Origin: Halobacteriales archaeon QS_1_68_20
GTDB lineage: Archaea > Halobacteriota > Halobacteria > Halobacteriales > PXRE01
NCBI GenBank assembly: GCA_003021085.1
Contig: PXRE01000008.1
Location: 1-64,000 of the forward strand
Length of the DNA: 64,000 bases
Reading direction: 5' to 3'
Shown: piece by piece, positions 26,271-34,566 of the stretch
Layout of the letters: each line of letters starts with the position of its first letter
How positions within the stretch are numbered: the first letter of the stretch is position 1
Program-made: the position numbers and the translations under genes
Notes under the pieces: generated by a model
The model's database searches: none
Seen by the model: the letters and a program-made list of their open reading frames with translations, nothing else
Told to the model about the DNA's origin: nothing

Positions 26271-27171
26271 ACCCGAGTTCGCGGAGGCGGTCGACGGCCA
26301 CGTCGACCTCCTCGTCGTCGCCGTCCGCCCGCTCCCAGTGCTCGTCTACCCAGTCGACCACGTCGTAGACCGACGACGGCAGGGAGTCGGTCGTCGCGGT
26401 GGCGTATGCACGCCAGGAGTGAGTCGCGGGCGTCTCGTCGCCGTCAGGCGGGTAGAACGTCGTCCGCATCCCGTGGTCGCTCAGGATCAGCAACTCGTCG
26501 TCCTCGCCGAGCGCGTCGACGAGTTCCTCGACGAACCCGTTGACGCGGCCGTACACGTGCCCGAGCGCCTCCTCGTCGCCTGCGTAGGCGTGGCCGGCGG
26601 AGTCCAGCGCGTGGACGTGGACGCCCGCCAGCGACACGTCGTGTTCCAGCATCTCGCGGGCCCACCCGAACTGCTCGGCGGCCAGGCCGAGCAGTCGTCG
26701 GTCGAACTCACTACGCGAGAGGTCTTCGCTAGCGGCGGCCATCAGGTCCCACGCGCGCTGGAGGTCCCGGCCGTCGGTCACCCCCGGCCAGTTCCGGACG
26801 ACCGCGCCCTCGCGGTCGAAGGTGGTCTCGGCGTCTGTGCTGGCGAGTCGTTCGCGCTGGCCCGTCGTCCGGCGGACGAGTCGCCCCAGCGTTCCCCGAA
26901 CGTCCTCGTCGAGTCGCCCGGTGACCTTCGACCCGAGTTCGAGCAGCGGGTTCTCCCACTCACTCGTTCCCGAGCCCGTGACGCCGTGCTCGGGCGGTTC
27001 CAGGCCCGTCGCCACGGTCGCCCACACCTCCGGCGTGAACGGTTCGTCCTTCGAGTACGCGTACGTCTCGATTTCGGCGCTGGACTCCAGAACCAGGCCG
27101 TCCGTCTCCGGAGCGAAGTACTCGACGAGACCGGCGTCCAGCGCGTCCAGCGCGAGGACGACGAGAGTCAT
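26260..27171 (-). CDS. Alkaline-phosphatase-superfamily hydrolase
   Basis: 303 residues. The N-terminal VVLALDALDAGLVEYF matches the first metal-binding strand of the nucleotide pyrophosphatase/phosphodiesterase branch. PFTPEVWATVATGLEPPEHGV contains the Thr-nucleophile-like segment, and LLILSDHGMRTTF is the second metal site (Asp-His); THSW near residue 250 may supply the last ligand. A phosphodiesterase or phosphatase acting on a lipid-linked or glycan intermediate is suggested by its place between the flippase and sulfatase-like genes. Substrate unknown. Confidence 0.8.
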   Translation of the reverse strand: MTLVVLALDALDAGLVEYFAPETDGLVLESSAEIETYAYSKDEPFTPEVWATVATGLEPPEHGVTGSGTSEWENPLLELGSKVTGRLDEDVRGTLGRLVRRTTGQRERLASTDAETTFDREGAVVRNWPGVTDGRDLQRAWDLMAAASEDLSRSEFDRRLLGLAAEQFGWAREMLEHDVSLAGVHVHALDSAGHAYAGDEEALGHVYGRVNGFVEELVDALGEDDELLILSDHGMRTTFYPPDGDETPATHSWRAYATATTDSLPSSVYDVVDWVDEHWERADGDDEEVDVAVDRLRELGYVE

Positions 27172-27226
27172 GGCTCGGCCTCCAGCGATCGTCGGCCACG
27201 CGCTGACGGCGACTCCGGTACGACGG

Positions 27227-28615
27227 TCATGCGTACCCCAGGTCTTCGAGGTGCTTCCTGGTCCGCTCGTCGATCTCGACGTCCTCGTCGCCGGTCTCCT
27301 TCCAGGCGACCGACTCCCGGAGCGCGGCGAGGCGTTCCCGGCCGTCCTCGGCGTGGAACCGCTCGTCGCTGGCCGCTTCGTCGCTGGCCGCTTCGTCGTC
27401 CTCGCGCTCGGGGAGTTCGCCCTGCTCGACGAACCCCTCCTCGAAGTCCTCGAAGCCGTAGTAGTCGCCCTCGACGTATCCTGAGAGGCGGTCGTGGAGG
27501 AACTCGACGTCGTCGTAGCCGGCGTTGACGACGGAGTTGTAGTTGACCGTCGTGATGCCGTGGTACTCAGTGAGGAACTGGCCGCCGTCGTCGAGGTCGT
27601 GGAGGGGGCGGCCCCGGGAGTCCACGTCGACGCCCGCGAGGTCCGCGACGGTCGCGTGCACGTCGAGGATGCTCGCGGTCGCGTCGACGGCGTCGTCGGC
27701 GAACGTGTCGTCGGCCGACCACGCGGCCAGCGGGACGTTCGTCAACTGGGGATACAGGCCGTACATGTGCTCGTAGGCGCCGTGTTCCCCGAGCATCTCG
27801 CCGTGGTCGGAGACGGTCAGGACCACGTCGAAGTCCGACCTGAGTTCCGCGAACAGTTCCCTGGAGCGGTCCGAGAGGTACTCGACGCAGGAGTCGTAGG
27901 CCTTCCGGATGGCCTCGTCGTCGTAGGACTCCCCACCGATCTTCGCCCGAAGGCCGTCGACCTCCGGTTGTTCGACCCGCCTGTAGGGTTCCGGCGGATC
28001 GTAGGGCGTGTGAGCCTCCATCAGGTTGACGAAGAGGAACTCACCCTCGTCGGCGAAGTCCGTCCCCTCCACGTAGTCGATGGCCTCGGAGACGCCGTCG
28101 TCCTCGGTGTTCGGGCCGACGCCGAGGTCCCGCATCTTCAGCAGGAGGCCGCGCTTGAGCGACGGGACAGTGTCGCAGTCCTCCGTGACGCACCTGTAGA
28201 CGGCCTTGAAGTACCGCTGTGGCCCCTCGTCGCGGGTCTCCGAGATGAACACGTCCCAGTCGAAGACGTCGCCCTGCACGGATTCCACCCGCCAGTTGCC
28301 CTCGAACTCGTCGAACCCTCGGTCGAACGAAAGGTTCTTCGAGATGTTGATGTTGCAACTGAACGCCCGGGTCCGGTAGCCCGCGGCCGACAACGACTCC
28401 GCGATGGAGGGTGCATCGCAGTCGAACCGCTGGGATTCGGCGTGGACGCCGAGTTCGCTCCCGTACTTGCCCGTGAACAGCGAGGCGTGCGCAGGGACCG
28501 TCCAGTGGCTGGTCGACCACGCGTTCTCGAAGCGGGTCCCCGGTAGCCAGTCGAAGTGGTCGTCGAAGGCGTCCTTCCGGAGCGTGTCCATCACCACGAT
28601 AGCGACGTTTTTCAC
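27227..28615 (-). CDS. Sulfatase-family enzyme with Thr at the nucleophile position
   Basis: 462 residues with the sulfatase fold: NVAIVVMDTLRKDAF at the N-terminus (metal Asp10), HWTVPAHASLFTGKYGSELGVHAE at 37-60, and VLTVSDHGEMLGEHGAYEH for the second metal site. The usual Cys/Ser-x-Pro-x-Arg motif, whose Cys or Ser becomes formylglycine, is replaced by Thr39-Val-Pro-Ala-His43. A formylglycine cannot form from Thr, so this is more likely a phospho-transferring or phosphatase relative (as in LtaS/EptA-type enzymes) than a true sulfatase. It sits in the glycosylation cluster, six bases after the GT2 gene. Confidence 0.82.
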   Translation of the reverse strand: MKNVAIVVMDTLRKDAFDDHFDWLPGTRFENAWSTSHWTVPAHASLFTGKYGSELGVHAESQRFDCDAPSIAESLSAAGYRTRAFSCNINISKNLSFDRGFDEFEGNWRVESVQGDVFDWDVFISETRDEGPQRYFKAVYRCVTEDCDTVPSLKRGLLLKMRDLGVGPNTEDDGVSEAIDYVEGTDFADEGEFLFVNLMEAHTPYDPPEPYRRVEQPEVDGLRAKIGGESYDDEAIRKAYDSCVEYLSDRSRELFAELRSDFDVVLTVSDHGEMLGEHGAYEHMYGLYPQLTNVPLAAWSADDTFADDAVDATASILDVHATVADLAGVDVDSRGRPLHDLDDGGQFLTEYHGITTVNYNSVVNAGYDDVEFLHDRLSGYVEGDYYGFEDFEEGFVEQGELPEREDDEAASDEAASDERFHAEDGRERLAALRESVAWKETGDEDVEIDERTRKHLEDLGYA

Positions 28616-28621
28616 GTGTAA

Positions 28622-29296
28622 TCACCCGTACCTGATCCGGTCGACGGCGTCCCAGAAGCCCCGTCGCCACAGCCAGTCGTTGACCCTGGCCAGGACGCCG
28701 TCGGGTTCGATGATCTCCTCGTACCGTTGGGGGTACTCGGCCTGTAAACGCTTTTCCGTTTTGGCGTCGACGTCCGCCCGCGTCCGGTCGGGGTGGCGCA
28801 TCAGCATCCGTTCGTCGTACCGGCAGGTGCCCTCCACGTCACGTTCGACCCGCCACCCGAACTCGGTGTCGTCGCGCCATCCGGCGTAGTCCGACCGGAA
28901 CCCGCCGACCGACTGCACGGCCTCGCGGTCGAACGCCAGGTTACAGCCCACGTACTTGCGGGTCCCGTCGTAGGTGCGGCCGCCCCTGATCGGCCCCTCC
29001 AGCAGGACCAGCGAGTCCTCCGCCATGAACGCCGATTCGATGGCCTCGACCCAGCTCTCGGGAGGTTCACAGTCGTCGTCGGTCAGGGCGACCACCGGCG
29101 TCGACGCTCGCTCGATGCCGGCGTTGCGGGCCTCGCAGATGTCCAATTCGGCGTCGTCGACCACCAGCACCTCGAAGTCGGCGACCGTCTGGTCGGCGAG
29201 GCACTTCACGACCTCCTCGTGGGAGTTGGCCGGGATGGTCGGAATCACCACGGACAACGCTGGGTCCTCGGCCTGGATCGGACGGTGGATCGGCAC
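28622..29296 (-). CDS. Family 2 glycosyltransferase
   Basis: 224 residues. It has a GT-A fold: LSVVIPTIPANSHEEVVKCLADQT, then the nucleotide-binding VLVVDDAELDICEARNAGIERA, and the metal-binding acidic motif ALTDDDCEPPESW. YAGWRDDTEFGWRV supplies the catalytic Asp/Glu region. No membrane helix is visible, so it is probably peripheral on the cytosolic face, extending a lipid-linked glycan. It forms a tight run with the GT4 gene upstream (2-base gap) and the sulfatase-like gene downstream. Confidence 0.88.
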   Translation of the reverse strand: MPIHRPIQAEDPALSVVIPTIPANSHEEVVKCLADQTVADFEVLVVDDAELDICEARNAGIERASTPVVALTDDDCEPPESWVEAIESAFMAEDSLVLLEGPIRGGRTYDGTRKYVGCNLAFDREAVQSVGGFRSDYAGWRDDTEFGWRVERDVEGTCRYDERMLMRHPDRTRADVDAKTEKRLQAEYPQRYEEIIEPDGVLARVNDWLWRRGFWDAVDRIRYG

Positions 29297-29298
29297 GG

Positions 29299-30384
29299 TT
29301 ACTCCTCCAGGGCGTCGCGGACGACGTCCCGCAGGTCAGACTCGAAGGTCTCGGCGCTGTACCGCTCGGCGACGTCCTGGATCTCCTCGGCGTCGAAGTC
29401 GTCGGGGTCGAACGCGCGGACCGTCTCCCGGATGGACTCGACCGTCGGTTCGAACCGCAAGCCCGTTACGCCCTCCTGGACCTGGTAGCGGGTGAACCCC
29501 TCGTTGACGCCGAGCAGGGGCTTGCCCGCCGACAGTGCCTCCGCGCCGACCAGGCCGAAGTCCTCCTGCTTTGGGGCGTAGACGACGGCGGTGGCCCGCG
29601 CGACCAGTGACTCCACGCCCTCCACGTAACCCCGGACCTCGACGTTGCCGTGGCCGGCCGCGAGGCGTTCGATTTTCTCGCGCTGCTCGCCGTCGCCGGC
29701 GACCACCAGTCGCTCGTCGAGGCCGGCGAACGCCTCCACGATCATCGGGATGCGCTTCTCGGGCGCCAGCCGTGACCACGTGACGAAGTAGCCGTCGTCG
29801 CCTTCCGACCGCCAGTCGCCGGTGACCGGCGGGTAGACCACCTCGGCGTCGCGGTCGTAGTACCGCCGGACGCGGTCCCGGACGAGTTCGCTGTTGGCGA
29901 CGAACGTGTCCACGTAGTCGTTGGCCTCCTTGTCGAGCGCCCGCCAGCCCTTCGCGTACAGTTTCGCCAGGAAGCCCACCAGCGGATAGTCCAGCGCTTC
30001 CATGCGGTCCCCGACGGTCTGGTCGGTCGTCGGGACGTAGTACTTGCTCAGCGGCGCACTCTCCAGCACGACGTCGTACTCGGTCAGTTCCGGGTGGGCG
30101 TCCGTCAGGTCGATGGCCACGTTCAGCGTCTCCAGGGGGTTCAGCCCCTCGTTCTTCCAGGCCAACAGGTGTCGCGACAGCCCCCGGGCGTACTTGTCGT
30201 TCCGGATCGGGATCACCCGAACGTCGTCCGGGAGGTCCGTCTCGGGGTAGACGTACGTCGTGTAGATAGGGGCGTCCAGCGCCCTGGCGGCCTCCAGCGC
30301 GAAAATCTCTCCGCCGCCGATTCCCGGGAACCGGTCGTGGAGGATGGCGACGGACGCGCCCGCGAGCGGGTCGTCGGCTGACAT
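29299..30384 (-). CDS. Family 4 glycosyltransferase
   Basis: 361 residues with the GT-B fold. The N-terminal domain opens VAILHDRFPGIGGGEIFALEAARAL. The C-terminal domain has FVTWSRLAPEKRIPMIVEAFAGL, followed by LVVAGDGEQREKIERLA and the donor-site ExxxxxE region YAPKQEDFGLVGAEALSAGKPLLG. It is a retaining sugar transferase, probably using a nucleotide-sugar donor on the cytosolic side. It is first in a five-gene minus-strand run leading to the flippase. Confidence 0.92.
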   Translation of the reverse strand: MSADDPLAGASVAILHDRFPGIGGGEIFALEAARALDAPIYTTYVYPETDLPDDVRVIPIRNDKYARGLSRHLLAWKNEGLNPLETLNVAIDLTDAHPELTEYDVVLESAPLSKYYVPTTDQTVGDRMEALDYPLVGFLAKLYAKGWRALDKEANDYVDTFVANSELVRDRVRRYYDRDAEVVYPPVTGDWRSEGDDGYFVTWSRLAPEKRIPMIVEAFAGLDERLVVAGDGEQREKIERLAAGHGNVEVRGYVEGVESLVARATAVVYAPKQEDFGLVGAEALSAGKPLLGVNEGFTRYQVQEGVTGLRFEPTVESIRETVRAFDPDDFDAEEIQDVAERYSAETFESDLRDVVRDALEE

Positions 30385-30716
30385 GAAGCGGTGTTCGTCC
30401 GGCTAAACCCGGGCCGCACGTAAATACGTCTCGGCACCGACTGTGCGTATTCCGGTAGGGCTGATCCGGTGTTTCGACCGCCCTCGAAAGCCCCCCGCGC
30501 TCAGGACTCCGGGGTTCGCTGCGCTCCACGGCCGCCGTCGGAGCAAGCTCCGACGAGCCCTCGTTCGCGTCGCTCACGAGGACTCCGGCCTGCGGTGCTT
30601 GCGTCACCCGGGAGCCGCCGAGCGCCCGGCCCCTTTCAGTCCCGCCCGCGTCGGAGGTGCCGGGCACCTTCGCGTGTGTGAAGTCCCGACTCTGACGGTC
30701 GCTGTTCCTTGGCCAG
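30385..30716. other. Non-coding spacer with inverted repeats
   Basis: 332 bases without a convincing gene. It is GC-rich and contains short inverted repeats (tcggagc-aa-gctccga, 30538-30553) and blocks such as ggttcgctgcgctcc (30512-30526), the style of sequence haloarchaea often carry between genes. All long frames across it are Arg/Pro-rich and lack a plausible start signal. An AT-light end suggests only a weak promoter for the GT4 gene near 30415-30430. Confidence 0.5.
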
Positions 30717-31859
30717 TTACTCGAACGCCTCGCGCAGTTCCTCGTCGACGTCCCAGGTGCCGTCGCCCGCGCCAGCGAGCAACTGGATGGTCGCACGGAA
30801 CAGCGACACCTGGGTGTCGAAGATGGCGTAGAACGCCTGGAGCGGACCCAGGGCGTCCCGCTGGCCGAGCGCGACGAACCCCACCAGGGCCAGCGGCACC
30901 GCCAGGCCGGCGGCGCCGACAAGCGACACCGCGGCGGCGGTCACCGCAACTAGGTCGATCCACACCAGCCACGGCGAGACGAACATGAACCACCAGTTAA
31001 AGGGCAACACGAGTCGGCCGTAGTTGCCGTACCGGCCGAGCGCGTCGCGGTGCTGGACGAGCAGGCGAACGAGGCCCAGCGCGCGGCGATCCTTCTGCTT
31101 GCGCCGGCGGACGAACCCGGAGTGGGCCGCCTCCATGTACCGGACCGTGGGGTCGAACAGGACACGTTTCCCGCCGCGCCGGATCTCGAGGGCGAGTTCC
31201 GTGTCGTCGGCCAGCGAGTCGGGGTCGATGGGGACGATGGCGTCGTTCTCGAACGCGGAGAAGGGGCCGTGGAAGATGAGCGTCGAGTCGAGGTGGGACT
31301 CCAGTTGCTGGATGTGGGCCTGCACGCCGCGGTAACCCTCTTCCACGGCGCTGTCGCCCAGCACGTCCACGTTCTGGCCCGTCACCGCACCGACGCCGGG
31401 AGCGGAAAGGGTGGCGACGGCCTCCCTGAGCGCGTCCTCGGCCAAAAGCGAGTCGCAGTCGGTCTTGACGACGACCTCGTTCGAAGCGGCGGCGTAGGCG
31501 TCGTTGAGCGCGGGCGCCAGGCCCCGCCTGCCCTCCTCTTCGAGCAGGCGCAGGGAGGGGGCGTCCCGGTCCGCGAAGAACGACTCGATCAGGTCGGGCG
31601 TCTCGTCGTCGCTGGCGTCGACGACGACCACCTCGACCTTCTCCATGGGGTAGTCAAGCGAGCAGAGGTCCTCGAGTTTCTTCTCGACGATGTCGGCCTC
31701 GTTGAACGTCGGGAGGACGACGCCGACGGGTGGCTCGGCCGGGTCCTTCTCGACCGGCACGCCCTGCGGTCGGATAGCGAGATAGAGGCCGGCGTACGCC
31801 AGGTACGGCAGGGCCGTCAGGACGACCAGGCCGGCCGCCACGGCCACGAGCGGATCCAT
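30717..31859 (-). CDS. Membrane-bound family 2 glycosyltransferase
   Basis: 380 residues. One N-terminal helix (VAVAAGLVVLTALPYLAYAGLYLAI) is followed by a GT2 catalytic domain: GVVLPTFNEADIVEKKLEDL, VEVVVVDASDDETPDLI, KTDCDSLLAEDAL (DxD-like), ADDTELALEIRRGGKRV and the Q/RxxRW-like RRRKQKDRRALGLVRLL. Two to three C-terminal helices follow. The layout resembles processive or membrane glycan synthases (CESA/HAS type). It likely works in the same surface-glycan pathway; the acceptor is unknown. Confidence 0.88.
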   Translation of the reverse strand: MDPLVAVAAGLVVLTALPYLAYAGLYLAIRPQGVPVEKDPAEPPVGVVLPTFNEADIVEKKLEDLCSLDYPMEKVEVVVVDASDDETPDLIESFFADRDAPSLRLLEEEGRRGLAPALNDAYAAASNEVVVKTDCDSLLAEDALREAVATLSAPGVGAVTGQNVDVLGDSAVEEGYRGVQAHIQQLESHLDSTLIFHGPFSAFENDAIVPIDPDSLADDTELALEIRRGGKRVLFDPTVRYMEAAHSGFVRRRKQKDRRALGLVRLLVQHRDALGRYGNYGRLVLPFNWWFMFVSPWLVWIDLVAVTAAAVSLVGAAGLAVPLALVGFVALGQRDALGPLQAFYAIFDTQVSLFRATIQLLAGAGDGTWDVDEELREAFE

Positions 31860-31991
31860 GCGCGAGGGGTTACGCGAGCCACGACATAACCCCTGTGGGT
31901 CGACCCGCCCCCTCTCGGCCGCGTCCGGACCCTTCTTCGCCCCCAGTTCGAGGCGTAACTCCTATTCCACCCCGCCGACGATGGGGAACCG

Positions 31992-33065
31992 ATGGCCGAC
32001 CGCGGGAACGTCTGCGTCCTGATCCCGACGTTGAACGAGGCCGCCACCATCGGGGACGTAGTCGACGGCTTCCGCGAGCAGGGCTTCGAGAACGTCCTCG
32101 TGATCGACGGCGGATCGACCGACGGAACGGTAAACATCGCCACCGATAGCGGGGCGCGCGTCGTCCACCAGTCCGGCGACGGCGGCAAGGGCGAGGCGGT
32201 CCGGCAGGCCCTGGACCACATCGAGGCGCGGTACGTACTGATGCTCGACGGTGACGGCACCTACCGTCCGGAAGACGCCGACCGGTTGCTGGAACCGCTG
32301 TTCGCCGGGGAGGCCGAACACGTGATCGGCAACCGGTTCGTGGACATGGAACCCGGCGCGATGAGTCGACTCAACAGCGTGGGCAACGCGCTGATCCAGC
32401 GGGCGTTCCGGTTCGTCCACCGGCGCGACGAGGGGGACATCCTCAGCGGCTACCGCGCGTTCACCCGCGAGTCCGTCGAGCAGTTCGACCTCTCGGCCAG
32501 CGGGTTCGGCATCGAGACGGAACTGTCCGTCGAGTGCGTGAAACACGGCGTCGAGACCGAGATGGTCCCGATTACTTTTCGCGCGCGCCCGGAGGACTCC
32601 GAGACGAACCTCCGGCCGTTCCGCGACGGCGGGTCGATCTTCCTGACGCTGTACGGCCTGGCGAAGACGAACAACCCGCTGTTCTACTTCGGGAGCGTCG
32701 GCGCGCTGGCGCTGTGGGCCGGCCTCGGCGTCGCCGGGTTCGTCGGCTACGAGTGGTTCGTGGTCGGCGAGAGCCACGAGGTGCTGGCGCTGGTCAGCGC
32801 CTCCGGCATCCTGATCGGCATCCTGCTGATCATGTTCGGCGTCCTCTCGGACATGATCGTCTCGCTACACCGCGAACAGCAACACCGGATCGACCGCCTG
32901 GCCGAGCAACTGGAGCGAGAACGCCGGCGCACACCGGAGGACGCACGGCCGGGGACGCCCGACGCCGACCACCGAGGCGACGAAGCCGACGCGGTCGCCG
33001 AGTCGGGGGAATCGGGCGACGGCGCGGACCCCGTAACCGCGGACGAACCGGGCGTCGAGCGGTGA
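31992..33065 (+). CDS. aglJ: Dolichol-phosphate hexosyltransferase AglJ
   Basis: 357 residues. The GT2 domain has VCVLIPTLNEAATIGDVVDGFREQGFENVLVIDGGSTDGT and YVLMLDGDGTYRPEDADRL (DxD), then SGYRAFTRESV and FGIETELSVECVKHGVETEMVPI. Two C-terminal helices (about residues 235-300) are followed by a charged tail. This arrangement and the neighbourhood match AglJ, which adds the first hexose to dolichol phosphate in haloarchaeal N-glycosylation. It is divergent from the membrane GT2 gene. DPM1-like dolichol-phosphate mannose synthase is the main alternative. Confidence 0.86.
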   Translation: MADRGNVCVLIPTLNEAATIGDVVDGFREQGFENVLVIDGGSTDGTVNIATDSGARVVHQSGDGGKGEAVRQALDHIEARYVLMLDGDGTYRPEDADRLLEPLFAGEAEHVIGNRFVDMEPGAMSRLNSVGNALIQRAFRFVHRRDEGDILSGYRAFTRESVEQFDLSASGFGIETELSVECVKHGVETEMVPITFRARPEDSETNLRPFRDGGSIFLTLYGLAKTNNPLFYFGSVGALALWAGLGVAGFVGYEWFVVGESHEVLALVSASGILIGILLIMFGVLSDMIVSLHREQQHRIDRLAEQLERERRRTPEDARPGTPDADHRGDEADAVAESGESGDGADPVTADEPGVER

Positions 33066-33147
33066 CCCGGCCGGCGGCGTCGACCGACCTGTAGCGGGCT
33101 GGGACGCGTTCGCAAGCTTCAACCCCGTGCCCGCGCTGGTGGCGGGT

Positions 33148-33357
33148 ATGACCGAGTACACGACCGTTTCGATTCCGAAGGACCTCGCGGACCGCGTCGA
33201 GGACACCATCGAGGGGACGAGTTTCTCCAGCACGAGCGACCTCGTGCGGTTCCTGCTCCGGAGCATCGTCATCCAGCACCAGCGAAGCGGCGAACTGACC
33301 GAGGCGGAGTTCGAGGAGATCGCCGACCAGCTGCGGGACCTGGGCTACCTCCAGTAG
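33148..33357 (+). CDS. Ribbon-helix-helix (CopG-like) protein
   Basis: 69 residues: a beta strand TEYTTVSIPKDLADRVEDTIEGT followed by helices SSTSDLVRFLLRSIVIQHQ, the RHH DNA-binding dimer pattern, then an acidic helical tail. Probably a small transcriptional regulator or antitoxin-like protein, although no toxin gene is adjacent. The ATG at 33148 leads directly into the strand; a start at 33127 is possible. Its stop codon abuts the end of the convergent gene. Confidence 0.85.
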   Translation: MTEYTTVSIPKDLADRVEDTIEGTSFSSTSDLVRFLLRSIVIQHQRSGELTEAEFEEIADQLRDLGYLQ

Positions 33358-33768
33358 TCAGAGTCCCTCGTCGGGCGGGTGCGCCTCCACGATGGACAGG
33401 TCCAGCCGGCGGCCGTCCCGGCCGAAGGCGGCGATCGACGCTTCGTCCCAGGGCGGGACCGCGACCAGCACGACGTCGTGGAGGTCGTCCTCCCGGGAGA
33501 CGTCCAGGTCGCCCTGGGGGTGGGAGACGAACCGGCCCTGGGTCTGCCCGAGCGGCGTCGAGAGGTCGACGCCGAACACCGCCGACACGGACTCGCCCGC
33601 GTCGGGAAGGTAGAAGTGCGTGAAGACGGGCGTCTGCGGCGGCAGGTCGGGCGGGTCCGGGAACGTCCCCGCGCGGGTCACCGACAGTCCCACCGTCACC
33701 TGCCGTGGCTCGGCGTCGGCCGCAAGTTCCAGCAGTGCCTCGACGGTCCCCCGGGTGGCGTAGACCAC
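33358..33768 (-). CDS. Conserved protein with degenerate JAB/JAMM-like pattern
   Basis: 136 residues. The stretch GRFVSHPQGDLDVSREDD (about residues 84-101) recalls the JAMM metal motif H-x-H-P...S-x-x-D, but the first His is Val, so the zinc site would be incomplete. The N-terminal part (VYATRGTVEALLELAADAEP) fits the helix preceding a JAB sheet. I would treat it as a haloarchaeal conserved protein with a possible non-catalytic JAB fold. Confidence 0.6.
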   Translation of the reverse strand: MVYATRGTVEALLELAADAEPRQVTVGLSVTRAGTFPDPPDLPPQTPVFTHFYLPDAGESVSAVFGVDLSTPLGQTQGRFVSHPQGDLDVSREDDLHDVVLVAVPPWDEASIAAFGRDGRRLDLSIVEAHPPDEGL

Positions 33769-33812
33769 GTTTCGGTTCGGGTCTCCGGCAACGTAACGTT
33801 CTCGGCTCCTGG

Positions 33813-34496
33813 TCAGGACGTGAGCAGGCGCCAGGCGGCGCGGGCGTACAGCTTCGGCGCGGACCGCCGGGCCACGGCGAGCGCCGTCCGGAGGGCCGGC
33901 GCGGCGTCCTCGAAGACGCCCTCACCGTGGCCGACGAGGATGCGCTCCGGCCGGAGGCCGTGCAACGACTTCCGGGGCGGCCAGAGCCGCAACACGGGGT
34001 GGACGCCGAGGTTGCGCTCCCGGAGCTCGAAGTACGGCGTCGTCCCGACGGCCTCCGGGATGACGAGCGTCCCCGACTCGCCGTCGTAGAGGGCGAACTC
34101 CTGCCAGAAGCGGTTGTTCACGACCTCGATGGTCGTGTAGCCGGTGTCGGGCAACCCGTCGAGGAACCGCTCGACCGGGGCGTTCACCGCGCCGGCGCTG
34201 CCCTCCATCCCGTCGGGAAGGTACACCGGGACGTCGTGACGGTTGGCGACCGCCGTGGCGTCGCGCTTGTGACGGTCCAGCAACAGCACGACGCCACGGA
34301 GGGTACCGAACTCCGCGACGAGGTCGTCGAGGTCGGGGATGTCGACCGGGTCGACCACCCAGACGTCCCCGTCGACGGCCAGCAGGTGACTGGCCCGTTG
34401 CATCGTCTCGTCGGGGTAGGCGATCCACCCGACGCCGCCGCTCCAGCGGTCGATCTCCAGCCATCCTTCGGCCGGTCCGGTTTCCTTGATCGCCAT
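33813..34496 (-). CDS. MBL-fold-like hydrolase, degenerate
   Basis: 227 residues. The pattern WSGGVGWIAYPDETMQRASHLL, VWVVDPVDIPD, GVVLLLDRHKRDATAVANRHDVPVYLP and the late ILVGHGEGVFEDA follows metallo-beta-lactamase topology. The HxHxDH signature is reduced to DRHKRDA, so metal binding is doubtful. The ATG at 34496 starts just before the conserved part. It is divergent from the VOC gene with 70 bases between. Catalytic activity uncertain. Confidence 0.65.
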   Translation of the reverse strand: MAIKETGPAEGWLEIDRWSGGVGWIAYPDETMQRASHLLAVDGDVWVVDPVDIPDLDDLVAEFGTLRGVVLLLDRHKRDATAVANRHDVPVYLPDGMEGSAGAVNAPVERFLDGLPDTGYTTIEVVNNRFWQEFALYDGESGTLVIPEAVGTTPYFELRERNLGVHPVLRLWPPRKSLHGLRPERILVGHGEGVFEDAAPALRTALAVARRSAPKLYARAAWRLLTS

Positions 34497-34566
34497 GTCT
34501 GCACCAACGCGGGCCGATGGGAAAAGTCTCGGTGTCGTTATCCCGGTGCAGTCCGAACGAGAGGGC

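Noticed and set aside
30443..30988. Frames in the spacer before the membrane GT2 gene
   Set aside because: Arg/Pro/Ala-rich translations, no start signal, and overlap with the antisense of a clear glycosyltransferase.
20335..33065. Glycosylation region as a recently acquired genomic island
   Set aside because: No mobile genes, tRNA edge or base-composition change is visible; it looks native to the chromosome.
33813..34496. Active metallo-beta-lactamase
   Set aside because: HxHxDH is not intact (DRHKRDA), so I call it only MBL-like.
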